From: Hymenopellis radicata
Lineage: Eukaryota > Basidiomycota > Agaricomycetes > Agaricales > Physalacriaceae
DNA: 64,000 nt
NCBI GenBank assembly: GCA_015501595.1
Contig: JADNRX010000311.1
Coordinates: forward strand, 1 to 64,000
Reading direction: 5' to 3'
The translations under genes were made by a program, and so were the position numbers. This document shows positions 10,946 to 20,806 of the stretch, piece after piece; the first letter of the stretch is position 1, and the number at the start of each line of letters is the position of its first letter. The notes beneath the pieces are model-generated. The model searched no databases and was not told the DNA's origin. It worked only from the letters and a program-made list of their open reading frames with translations.

Positions 10946-11999
10946 GCGGGACATCGGGGCCGGAGGGCGGGAAACCCCAAATGACAGCAGAGTCTTTGAG
11001 CGAGCATATTGAAGGCATTAATGACAAAACTGCACGATTATTCATTGTGAAATTAGCGAGATATGTATAAATTGGAGAAACTTACCTTGGAGATCGGTTA
11101 ATGGTCGGGATGTCGGTGCCGGCGGGCGGAACACCTCAAACGACAGCGGAGTCTTCGAGCGAGCGTATTGAAGGCATTAATGACAAAACTGTATGGTTAT
11201 TCATTGTGAAAATACCGCGATATGGATAAATTAGAGAAACTTACCTTGGAGATCGGTTAATGGTCGGGATGTCGGTGCCGGCGGGCGGAACACCTCAAAC
11301 GACAGCGGAGTCTTCGAGCGAGCGTATTGAAGGCATTAATGACAAAACTGTATGGTTATTCATTGTGAAAATACCGCGATATGGATAAATTAGAGAAACT
11401 TACCTTTGAGGAAAGGCAAGATCGGTTAGTAGTCGGGATGTCGGGGAAGAAGGGCGGGACCACCCAGATGATGGCAGAGTCTTCGAGAGACTGTCTTGAA
11501 GGTTCGAACGCTAAGGACAACAGGTCAGTACGGTAGGAAATGAGAGAGATATGTATAAATTGGAGAAACTTACCTTAGAGATCGGTCAGTGGTCGGGACA
11601 TCGGCATTGGAGGGTGGGACACCTCAAATGACAGCGGCATCCTCAAAAGACTATCTTGAAGGTTCGAACGACAAAACTGCACAGTTATTCATTGTTAAAT
11701 AACTGAGATATGGATAAATTAGAGAAACTTACCTTAGAGATCGGTCAGTGGCCGTGGCGTCGGCGGCGGAGGGCGGGACCACCCAAACGACGGTACAGTA
11801 TTCGAGTGTACCTATCCACAGTTCGTATGCTGCAGGGGATCAAGCAGGATGGTCAGAATTGAGGGATAGACCAAGCAATTTATCGAACGCACCCAAATGT
11901 AAGTTCAAGATCAGGTAGCGACGGCGGGGGCGGCGGTTGTGGGCGGGCTTGCCCAAACGACAGCGGTGTCGTCAGGAGTATGTAGTAGTCGTGCATATG
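10946..11999 (-). repeat. Tandem array of seven exon-plus-intron units
   Basis: On the minus strand a unit of about 159 bases repeats. Each unit is a segment of 97-107 bases with clean splice sites: acceptor CAG or TAG before it and donor GTAAGTTTCTC or GTGCG after it. Segment limits are about 10946-11029, 11086-11188, 11245-11347, 11404-11510, 11574-11676, 11733-11829 and 11893-11999. All can be read in one matching frame with a core like DSAVVWVVPP, though TGA replaces the Trp in three copies. Segment lengths are mostly 1 modulo 3, so splicing all of them together would not hold a frame. No known domain recognised. Confidence 0.6.
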
Positions 12000-12990
12000 C
12001 TACAAGAGACCGAGCGGTACGGTCAGAAATGAGTGCGATACGGACAAATGAACAGACCTACCTCAGAGCAAGATGAAAAGTTAGACGACGGGCGCAGCGA
12101 CGGCGGCCAGGAGCGCCAAGACGGTAAAGGCAGTGATATAATGTATCTGGCAATCGCCAATGCGCGGTGAGCATCCAGCATGTCAGCGAGAGAGAGTCCC
12201 CGATGAGATCTATACAGATTTCGATTAGTAGCTAGATGATCAATAAAACTTACCAAAAATTAATAGATCAGGGAGAGAGTCGCGAAGCATCGCTGAGCCA
12301 GCGGCGCAGGCCGCTGCGACCTCCCGCCCTGCCGACCAAAATCCAAGATGTTGAGTACGCCAGACGGACCAGGAAGGAAGAGCCGATGGCAATCGCCATA
12401 CGACGGCGGATGGCAATCGCCAGCCCGCTCAGCGCCGGATCCAGAAAGAGAGTGTGGTGATGGAGGTGGTAGAGGATGAGGCGCGATAGCGCAAAACCCT
12501 GTTTTGGGAAGGTGAGTCATCATAATGACTCACCTTCCCAAAGTGACTTGGTCGATTTGGGCTTGAAGGTGAGTAATCATCATTACTCATCTTCTGTGGC
12601 TGTGCTAGAATCGTCTAGATTCCAAGGCCACGGGTACCCCTCCTTCAGCAGAACGCCCAAGTGCCGTTTGCTACACACGGCGCCCAAATCCCGCTGTCGT
12701 CCTCAAGATCATCGACACTGGTGAGTGTTTTGTTTCCTCTCTCTTTCTTTCCCCTCTTTCCCTTTCTCTTGCGGCTTGGCGATTGCCATCCGCCGCTGCT
12801 TGGCGATTGCCATCAGCATTATTTTCATTGACGACCAGCAGGCCAGCAACGACGACGGCGCGATTGGAGGCGGTTTGGCGATTGCCATCCGCTGCTGTCT
12901 TGGCGATTGCCAGCAGCGCTGCGTGACGATTGTCAAGCGGATGGAACTTGTGTCGGCGGGGCACAGCGCCTGATGAGCGCCTCTTGCGCC
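12000..12990 (-). other. Upstream exons of the array; palindromic DNA
   Basis: A further minus-strand exon, from about 12220 down to a donor at 12061 (CTCTGAG then GTAGGT), feeds the array, and a donor GTAAGTTTTATTG near 12255 suggests one more exon upstream. Reading frames are poor in Trp/Cys and not recognisable. The rest, 12500-12990, is palindromes and GGCGATTGCC words with a CT-rich tract near 12730-12770. Confidence 0.25.
12503..12542. repeat. Perfect 18-base inverted repeat
   Basis: TTTGGGAAGGTGAGTCAT, a 4-base loop CATA, then the exact complement. A diverged copy (AGGTGAGTAAT / ATTACTCATCTT around CATC) lies at about 12563-12591. It sits between the two opposed sets of GGCAATCGCC words and may be the centre of an inverted structure. 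Confidence 0.8.
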
Positions 12991-14115
12991 TAGACATGTC
13001 CATGAGTGCCCACCCGAGTGCACTCGCACTCGCGGGGCGGGTCACTCGTGGCTCGAAGGCACATATCCGCACTCGCGCAACACCCGAGTACTTTACTCGG
13101 GTGTGACACCCATTCACGGGTGTCTTACACACCCGAGTGTGTCGACACTCGGGTAGGATGGCGGGTGTACACGAGTACACCCACCTCCGTACCACTCACT
13201 GTCATTTCATGCACCGTCTACATCCCCCAGCAATTGCGAGGGGAGTGGAGCGGTGCATGATGCTACCGACAGGAGGGGCATGGGAGGTGATGGGATGGAT
13301 GGAGGGTAATGGCAGACGATTCGGTGTATGGCGCCTCATTCGAGGGCTTACCCGTAAAGCAGCAATAGCTAGAATGAGTGTTTAGTATAGCAAGAGATTT
13401 GACGGCGTCTGGAAACGCGCCGACACTAAAAAGAAAAAGCAATACGTACAAAATCCACCACGTCGCCAGCAGACGACGTGGCGGCCCATATCCACCACCC
13501 CGCTCTTCAAGCACGCTCAACAGCGCGGCGGGTCGCATCAGGCCAATAGATCTTATTGCCGTCGCCATCGTTTATCGTGTGCTGCCCGTTTGCGGGGCTT
13601 ACGCGTCCAGGAGCAGCTGCTGGCTGCTGTCGTTTCCGTGGAGACGACTTAAAGTCGTCTCCTGGTCCAGTAACGCCGACTCAAAGTCGAGCGCCGATGC
13701 GGATGTTGCCGACTCAGAGTCGAGCAACAGTTCTATAGTCGCCGACGTAAAGTCGAGCGACGGGAAGGGAGAGATTTGGGAGAGACGGTGACAGGAGGAG
13801 AGAGAAAACACCCCCGATCACGCTTACGCGTACTTTCGGGATACGGCCCGATCTGCAGGAATCACGAGAAATACTTATGTACGTTGTTTTTTAGCTCAAA
13901 AAAATTGAAATAAAATTGGTAAAAATTCGCAAAAATGCGAGTGTCCACCCGGGTGTCTGCCAGTGGGTACTCGCAGCCCAGAGGCAGACACCCGCACTCG
14001 GGTGGACACCCGCGGTGACACCCCACCCTTGTGAGGTAAACACTCAGCACCCGGGTGTTGAGTGCGGGTACACCCGCGAGTACCCGCAAACACCCGACAC
14101 TCGTGGACATGACTA
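12991..14115. mobile_element. hAT-like non-autonomous element, CACCC/GAGTG arms
   Basis: A complete 1125 bp element flanked by the perfect 8-base duplication CTTGCGCC (12983-12990 and 14116-14123). Ends are TAGACATGTCCATGAGTG and, inverted, TAGTCATGTCCACGAGTG. Arms at 13009-13180 and 13927-14098 are dense arrays of ACCCGAGTG / CACCCGGGTGT. The family hairpin lies at about 13207-13262 (core CAGCAATTGCGAGGGG). Other body parts are a second hairpin CCACGTCGCC..CGACGTGGCGG (about 13457-13485), GGGCTTACGCG near 13594, palindromes such as GACGACTTAAAGTCGTC (13644) and GCCGACTCAAAGTCGAGC, and an AT-rich tract before the right arm. It is almost identical to 42977-44101. No coding capacity is evident. 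Confidence 0.9.
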
Positions 14116-14185
14116 CTTGCGCCTCTTCTCTATCAGCGGGAGGAGCCTGCCAGATCGCTAACCGGATTTTTAGAGTCCAGTGAGC

Positions 14186-16418
14186 ATGCCTGCACAGACA
14201 GTATGTATTTTTGAAGTCATTCAACTGCTGCGACTGCTAATTGCGCCACAGCCCCACCAGATTGCCTACCACAAGGACATCCTCGCTAATCCTGACTGGG
14301 TCACAGCGAAAAAAAATCCAGGCCAACGTACGTTTCATTCTTGTCAAGTTTACTCTATACTAATAACAATCAGCGTTTAGTATCCATGACGGGAAGTTTG
14401 GCGCCGTCCTGATGGAGTCGCCCTTCATTGTCACGACGCCAAATGCTACATGGATTCCAAACCCTTCGCGCAGCCCGAATGAGATCCTGCAGCTTCGCGA
14501 TGATTACTGGTATGGGCCTGAGGATCCTCTGCTCTGGCCACAGGAAGATGTACCAGAAGCGCCTTGGCTCCCTTGTCTCCTGCGCAATTTTCCCAAAGAT
14601 GGCTCCCTAGACAATAAACTCGCTATTCTCTGGGATTCCCTGTCCCCTAGTCAGCAGTTCCACGAAGATGTCAGTTTTCGTCGCGGTTTTGGGTACGCCG
14701 CATCTTTGTTCGGACAGGATCTGGAAGATTGCCTCTCCACTCTGAATTCTATGTTTGCTTCCTGCAATTATCCCCCCAGAACGATGCAGGCCGTCCACCG
14801 CCACACCACGACCATGTCGGTTCTCAGCCAGACTCTTTGACTGACGCCTCACTCCCTCGCTCGTTTCTCGGAGAGGATTCGCGCCTTTCAGCGCCTCGCT
14901 CGACAGTGTGTAGCTCTGAAAACGTTTATGACGCTGCTCTTCCCCACTGGTAAAGGCATATTTTCCCACCTCCAGAAGATGCGTTTCTGTGGGAATTATG
15001 TAGGGTGTTTCACATTCGACGTGGCGCTGGGAAATCGCCTCGTGCAATGCGGAATTCCCGTCTAGTTGCTTCGTGACTTGGAACTGGTGGGCCAGTTTCG
15101 GGTTGATACCCTGCTTCCCATCACGTACGCGAAAGACGTGCTCGTCACCTCACTCCCCAAGTCGCCAATTCCTCCTTTTTGGGAGGGTCCTAGATGGGGG
15201 CTGCAGAAAATTACTGCCATCACTTCCGCAATTGAGCGCAATCAAGGCTCCTTTGCCAGTCCAGCTAATTATAGTCTCTCTGGTGCTGCTCGTCCCCAGG
15301 CAATTTTACCCGCTGCTTCCTCTTCTTCGCGCCCAACGGCCCGTCCTTCAACACGTGGCTCACCAAGTGAGTGGAATTGATTGAAGACCTCTTAATTTCT
15401 AATGTATTTCTTTATAGCGAAGGTCATTGCGTATACGACGCACACATTGCTACCTGCAATGGTGTCTACTTGGCTCCACGTCGCGAATGTAATCGACGAG
15501 CAGGAGTACCTCCAGGACTGCATCAATAAACCCGCCGAGCGATACTTTGTCCCCCGCCCCGATCTCTTCACCAACGCTTCGCAGCCGAAAGTCGCCAGCT
15601 ACATGGAAACCTGGCTTCGTTTGCGAGGAATCGTGCTGGGTTGTATGGGGGAGGGTGAACCGCAGGCTCTCTCCCACAGGGCATGGCAGCTTTGGCTGGA
15701 TCGTGGAAAGTTAGAAATCGAGGTGACGCAGGGAGGGAAGACTGTGAAGAGGAAGAATAAGGAGAAAGACGAGGTGGATGTCTTGATTTCTGCAGCGAGG
15801 AAGCAAGGTCCAGTAGATTTGGCGCCTGAGGCGATGTGGAGGGACAGAAAGTTCGATTTCGATGGAATGCTTGGGCCGCACCATTCTCGCGAGATTCTGT
15901 GGGAGTTGAACGAGCTCGGATTCCGGTTTGAAATGTGCATGTTGGATTCCACCTTGACCACTCTCGCCTCCCACCACGAACATTACAATCGGATTCGGCG
16001 TTGTTTCCCCATCGGCCACGCGCCTCTCGAATTGGCCGACTTGGGACAGGCGAATCAAGGCCTGGCGCATTCTGACTGGTTTTCGCGCGCCCCGTTTGTC
16101 TATGCTCTTCACCATGTGATGCGGTTTTGGAAGAACGATGTCGTTCACGCGGCCAGATGGTTAACCGATGAGCAGTACTTCAAGATTGATGAGAAGCGGG
16201 GATTATCACCAGCCGATTTCGAAGACTTTGAGCACAAGGTCATCAAGATCTACATCTCTTCATTCCTCACAGTCTACGGCCGGACTCCCCGCATTCCGAT
16301 GATTCTTTCGCACCAGCCGCACACTAAGTGGAAGCAGCCGGTTTACCATAGGATGGCAGTTGGGCCGAACGGAGTCTGGATGCCAGAACGCGAGTCGGAC
16401 AGTTTGTACAATTATTAG
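14186..16418 (+). pseudogene. Decayed five-exon gene, copy B (unknown family)
   Basis: A spliced gene of unknown function with good exon logic: exons at 14186-14200, 14252-14327, 14374-15366 and 15418-16418, joined by introns of 46-51 bases with GT..AG ends that all preserve frame. The third block is open except for two in-frame stops, TGA at 14838-14840 and TAG at 15063-15065; the second falls in GIPV-stop-LLRDLE. The last exon is fully open for about 333 codons and contains RPDLFTNAS, a basic Lys-rich stretch, the motif WELNELGFRFEMCMLD and a His-rich core. I think it belongs to an expanded family of agaric hypothetical proteins; the gene at 1364-3755 may be another member. The intact last exon suggests loss was recent. 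Confidence 0.6.
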
Positions 16419-16576
16419 TTTTCTTGTAGTTACAGTTTGGACGCATTTTTTGTATATCATATCAGCGCCATTGTACTTAGAATTGTATTTTTTTTATTGT
16501 ATTGCCGGACTTTTTTTTTGTTGAGCAGTTTTTGAAGGGGTAGGGGACTTGGGACAATTAGGTTCCCTAATCTTAA

Positions 16577-16667
16577 GCGAGCGTAGCCAAGCTGCTACAA
16601 GGTCAGTCTACATTTGGTCTGACTTGGGATTTGGAGAGGGCTCCTGTTCGAGCCCCGGCCATGCCTC
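16577..16667 (+). repeat. tRNA-like sequence (A and B boxes), SINE or pseudogene
   Basis: A box TAGCCAAGCTG at 16584-16594 and B box TGTTCGAGCCC at 16645-16655, with spacing like a type II (Leu/Ser-like) tRNA. The anticodon-arm stem GTCAG/CTGAC encloses an oversized loop, and the acceptor stem does not pair. It is therefore a tRNA pseudogene or SINE head rather than a working tRNA. Confidence 0.45.
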
Positions 16668-16684
16668 TCCTTGCGCAACATTTT

Positions 16685-16877
16685 TACTGGTAAAATTTCG
16701 CGAGTCCTTAGTGTACTGACTCGCGTAAGTACTCACGCTCCCCTGGCTGATAATCAGACTCGCGACCAGACTCGTGACTACGTGACTCGCGAGTCACATG
16801 AGTCCGAACGCCGATGTGCCCGAAGCGAGTCGAGTCACTGGATGACTCGGTGACTTGGTGACTCGGTGAGGTCTCTA
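16685..16877. repeat. Solo L-type arm of GAGTC family
   Basis: A GAGTC / ACTCGCGAGTC array ending GACTCGGTGAGGTCTCTA at 16877. Inverted, it aligns closely with the left (L) arm of the element 19282-20420, including the words GGGCACATCGGCGTTCG. It is followed by GATCGCGC, which does not match the 8 bases before the arm at 6822. It has the right type and orientation to be the far end of the hAT transposon, but the missing duplication argues against a simple 10 kb element. Confidence 0.6.
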
Positions 16878-17374
16878 GATCGCGCTGCTTGTCGAGAATA
16901 GAGACCTCAACGAGTAATACTCGGATCAGACCCGCGATCCGCGAGCCGAGTACTCGAGGCCGAAAGGGCCTACTCGTGATCCGCAAATGACTCGACCCGC
17001 GTTGACTCACGAGTCAAACGAGTCGAGTACTCGCGAGGTTGGCGAGTACTCGCACGCGATCCGTCATCAACGGATCTCGCGGATCAGCCCCCTCAAACTC
17101 ACCCAAAGTTCATTCATGCCCGGTGAGCATCCCCGGGCAATGGCACGGGGACACTCAGCCGTGCATGAGTCACCTGTAGCTGTAGGCATTTGCGTCTTTC
17201 CCTACACTTGCTAGGAAAACCTCAATACAAACATCCTGCACTTGTCAGGCTGACAGTTGCTAGAGATTATCATCCTTGTAATCTAAGACCACATGGTCAG
17301 GTACAAGGCATCATGTGTTCAGGTACTAAGGCACATCTAGGCACATAATACATTAGGTAATCAGGTACCACGGT

Positions 17375-17432
17375 TAGGGTCCGGTTAGAGTTAGGGGTTA
17401 GATGTCAGGGGTTAGAGGTTAGGGTGGTTCGG
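17375..17432 (+). repeat. Degenerate TTAGGG-like tract
   Basis: TTAGGGT, TTAGAG, TTAGGGG, TTAGATG, TTAGAGG and TTAGGGTGG follow in about 58 bases. TTAGGG is the usual telomere repeat in many basidiomycetes. The tract is too short and degenerate to be a telomere; it lies inside a mobile element. Confidence 0.45.
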
Positions 17433-17590
17433 GTGCGGAGCGGGGAAAGACGTCAATTACTAAATAAAGGGACGATAATTTTGAAGGGTACTAACATATA
17501 ATACTCCTTCACTTGCCCTAAGTGAAGGTTAAAGATTGTGTTAACTGAGGAAGTAGTAATAAAAGGCAATTGAGTTCAATAGTACTCATA

Positions 17591-17670
17591 GACTAATGGT
17601 GTAGTGGTTATATTACCTGCTTAGCCTGTTATTAATCTAGTGGTCACAGGTTCCATTCCTGCTGATGGCA
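17591..17670 (+). repeat. tRNA-like sequence (A and B boxes)
   Basis: A box TGGTGTAGTGG at 17597-17607 and B box GGTTCCATTCC at 17649-17659, 41 bases apart, as in a tRNA. The B box has C for the usual G, and the anticodon and acceptor stems do not form cleanly. Probably a SINE head or tRNA relic carried within the AT-rich insert. Confidence 0.45.
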
Positions 17671-18699
17671 ATTTTTAATAACATAATGTGGCTGTGTGGC
17701 TATGTTCATTGCATTATTAGGATTAGGTCATCAATTGCCTAAAATGGCTGTGGCTGTGCTCTCTAGCAAGTGAAGGGCAATTGTACTGAGGTTATCCTAG
17801 CAACTGACTGCGCAAAAAGGCTAATTTCTACAGCTATGGCTCCATGAGTACGGACTGAGGGTGGTAGTGGTGGGGGTGATGGGGTGATGGAGGGAGTGAT
17901 GGTGTCAGTGGTGGTGCTGGTGGTGGTGGTATGGTGGTGGTGGGATGGGAGTGAATGAAGAAGAAGGAAAAAACACTCACCCAACACTGTTCTTGCCTCG
18001 GCCCTCCATCCCGCCGCCACCACCATCGCCGCGTAATCTTGTCATTGGTGTTCTCATCGACGCGTTGTCGTGGACGCGTTGTCGATCTCCTCATCGACGT
18101 CGGTGGGGTCCAGCGTCGTCCTAGTGCCGGTGTCCGGTGTCTGTCGCGTCCGTCGTCCAGTCGTCGTTGTTGTGTATCCTCTGCTGCTGTCGCAAAGACA
18201 GCAGCAGCGGGCCCAGCACAGAGCCGAGGACTCAGATCCACCACCTGGCATGCAGCCAAGGTGGAATCAAACACCCCAAAGGCGGCCTGACAGTCGTCAG
18301 AGCGGCAGAGGCGACAATCGTCGCACTCTGGGTGGTGGTAGTGGTGGTGAAAAGAAGGAGAAACGACCCGATCGTGTGCTGACGCGGCCCCTCGGTGTTT
18401 GCTGGATCGTGAGAATTTGTAAGAAATTCACGCGAATGTCTCGTTTGGGCGACACAAGGGCCTGCTGAACTTGTAAAAAATTTGTATATTTAGTTTAAAT
18501 ATATATCTACATTATTGCGAGTCAAACCGAGTACTCGCGATGAGTACTTGTGCCTCCAAGGCCGTACTCGCGATCCTTCTCTGATCCGACCCGTTATCGA
18601 TCCGCGGATCAAATGGGTCGAGTAGCTGAGACCCCCGGCCGGATCGAGTACCCGAGTATCCGCATGACCCGCGAACTCGTTGAGGTCTCTAGTCGAGAA

Positions 18700-19273
18700 A
18701 GCAGGAGGACACAAAAAAGTCATTCTGGCATGGCAGTAGTCCTCTTGGCAGCGTAGAGAGTCAAGGGGTGACAGCGCAGAGGAGGCAATGGCGCATTGTG
18801 GTGGTAGGAAGCAAGACCTAAAACCGGCCCTGACGCCAGTATCTGCAACGTGAGCGACGCCGATTCAGCGACATTGTGTACCCGCCGGATAGTCCGGCGG
18901 GTACACACTGGGTACACAATGTCGCGGAAGAGTGCTTGCCAAACATGGCCAAAGCTCTTCCCTCCTTGTCAGTGCCCACCACCATCACTGATGGACGCGC
19001 TTTAACACTCGCTGTCCGGCTTCATTGTGCCTCCATCGTACCGCAAGATGACCTACCCAGCCTCGCGGATACACTCATCAGATGCCTACATTACACCCAC
19101 TATCCCTAGGCAAGATTGACGTACCCCAGCATGCAAAGTAAGGAAGGGGCGCACGAGCACTCTCGGGAGGCAGCGTGAAGAGACACTGATGGACGTGCTA
19201 CCTCTGTACTCCGGCTTTAGTCCATCTGGAAGAAGATATTGCCACGACGGCGAGCAAGCACTGGTGGAGCAGT
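18700..19273. other. Spacer between two hAT-like elements, with cruciform
   Basis: No recognised gene; a short plus-strand frame (18942-19109, PSLSVPTTITDGRAL) is unsupported. At 18868-18925 outer arms GCGACATTGTGTACCC / GGGTACACAATGTCGC enclose a second hairpin GTACCCGCCGGA / TCCGGCGGGTAC, giving a strong cruciform. A phrase ACTGATGGACG..GCT recurs near 18988 and 19187. Confidence 0.5.
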
Positions 19274-19281
19274 AGCGAGAC

Positions 19282-20420
19282 TAGAGACCTCAACGAGTCA
19301 CCGAGTCACCGAGTCATCTGGTGACTCGACTCGCGTCGGGCACGTCGGCGTTCGCACTCGCGTGACTCGCGAGTCACGGAGTCATGAGTCTGGTTGTGAG
19401 TCTGAGTTTCGGTCTGTCGACCGCGAGTCATCACACGGTGACTCGCAAATATTTAGAGATATATTTTAGTTGAATTTACAAATTTTTTGCAAGTCAAACG
19501 GGCCCTTGCGTCGCTCAAACGAGCCATGCGCGACTATTTCGCCTGATCTGGCGATCCGGCCCGAGATCCGAAGCGACGCGTAAGCGTCTGATCGGGTGGT
19601 TTCTCTCTCTTGTAACCACCACCACGACCACCTGGGGAGCGACGATTGTCGCCCCCGCTGCTCTGACGATTGTCAGGCAGCCTGTGGGGTGTGTCTTTGG
19701 CCTCGGCTTTGTGCCGGGCCTGCTGCTGCTGGCTCTGCGCTAGTAGCAGAGCTGGAGCACCACTGGACTACCTACGGACACTCGTTGCTCGACTTCAGGT
19801 CGGCGACGACGCTATCGGCGCTCGACTTCAAGTCGGCGCCGACATGACTGACGCTCGACTTTGAGTCGGCGTCGATAGGACGCGTAAGCCCCGCAAACGG
19901 GCAGCACACGATCCAATCACCGGATTGCCGACACCAACTGGATTGCGGTGCCGACGATGGATGAGAATGAGGATGACGACGACGACGACACGATGATGAT
20001 GCGATGAGGAGGGGGATGCGATGCGATGAGGCGGATGACGCGAGATGGACGCGACGACGAGTCGTTCGGAGTCGACCACCACCACCACCACCATCCTCCA
20101 CCACCACTATCCTTCCACCCCCACCCCCACCATCCTTCCACCATCACCCCCACCATACCCTCATGCCCAGCTGACTGTCCCCGTGCCATTGCCCGGGGAT
20201 GCTCGCTGTGCATGAATACTTGGGGGTGTATGGACTCGCGAGTACTTGTGAGTATCCGAGATGACTCGGACTCATGGTGAGTACTCGCGAGTGGACTCGC
20301 GATGACTCGTGAGTCATCGCGAGTCGAGTCCGACGCGAGTCTGAACTGGACTTCCTTTTGAGTGAGTACTCGCGTCACGAGTCGCGAGTCTGACTCGTGA
20401 TGGACTCGTTGAGGTCTCTA
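19282..20420. mobile_element. hAT-like non-autonomous element, GAGTC arms
   Basis: A complete 1139 bp element, perfect duplication AGCGAGAC (19274-19281 and 20421-20428), ends TAGAGACCTCAACGAGTC. Both arms are GAGTC/GACTC arrays (19300-19448 and 20225-20405). The right arm matches the arm beside the hAT transposase at 6822, which makes this the clearest derivative of that transposon. The hairpin lies at about 20160-20215 (core GTGCCATTGCCCGGGG, read inverted). The body has three GCTCGACTT..AGTCGGCG palindromes (19788, 19823, 19853), ACGCGTAAGC twice and a CGACGATTGTCGC pair. Confidence 0.9.
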
Positions 20421-20428
20421 AGCGAGAC

Positions 20429-20806
20429 CAAGTACGTGTTTTACACAACCACGTAACACCGCTTGATAGATATCAATAGTTTCCTTCCCTTTCAACGGAG
20501 ACTGCACCCACACGCGCATGGAGGAGGCACCAAGTTCAGAGTCGGGTTCAATATCTGAGTCGGAGAGCTCGACTGTGCAGACAAGGATGTTATCCTGCGA
20601 GTTTGCTATCGACGTTGATGGTCTCAAGGTGTGTTGTTTTCTGAGTCATCTAGGCGATAATCTGATCAGGTTGTAGATGTTGAAGCGCGCCAATCTTTCG
20701 CTCGAGGCCATCGAAGACATCTGCCCATTGCATTTGTTGAAGCATAGTCATATTTTGCGACAACAGCCTCGAGGGATGCGCCATGGACGCGCCTATCCAG
20801 CTTCAA
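20429..20806. other. Spacer; weak minus-strand frame
   Basis: A minus-strand frame from about 20620 to 20430 (VELSDSDIEPDSELG.. MRVWVQSPLKG) has a protein-like composition and could be a relic exon, but no family, start or splice partner is clear. The rest shows nothing recognisable. Confidence 0.25.

Larger units (their letters stand above)
10420..12935. repeat. Dispersed GGCAATCGCC motif, about 14 copies
   Basis: Near-palindromic CTGGCAATCGCCAG and close variants occur near 10428, 10450, 10556, 10581, 10656, 10680, 12149, 12389 and 12412. In the opposite sense (GGCGATTGCC and variants) they occur near 12777, 12801, 12878, 12901 and 12926. All copies left of 12.42 kb point one way and all copies right of 12.77 kb the other. 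This looks like paired arms around the palindrome at 12503-12542. Confidence 0.6.
16899..18691. mobile_element. hAT-like element, GAGTC/GGATC arms
   Basis: A complete 1793 bp element flanked by the perfect duplication GTCGAGAA (16891-16898 and 18692-18699), ends TAGAGACCTCAACGAGT on both sides. Its arms mix GAGTC with GGATC / CCGCGGATC words, and the mixture is present in both arms. The hairpin lies at about 17114-17168 (core GGGCAATGGCACGGGG). The right body shares ACAAATTTTTTACAAG with the left body of 19282-20420. It is longer than its relatives because 17210-17770 is extra AT-rich DNA bounded by CACTTGCTAG / CTAGCAAGTG, holding a telomere-like tract and a tRNA-like sequence. Confidence 0.85.

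Noticed and set aside
16577..16667. A functional tRNA gene
   Set aside because: A and B boxes are present but acceptor and anticodon arms do not pair properly.
6822..16877. A single 10 kb autonomous hAT transposon
   Set aside because: Arm types and orientation fit, but the 8 flanking bases do not match (GCGCGTCC, GATCGCGC) and unrelated genes lie between; left open rather than called.
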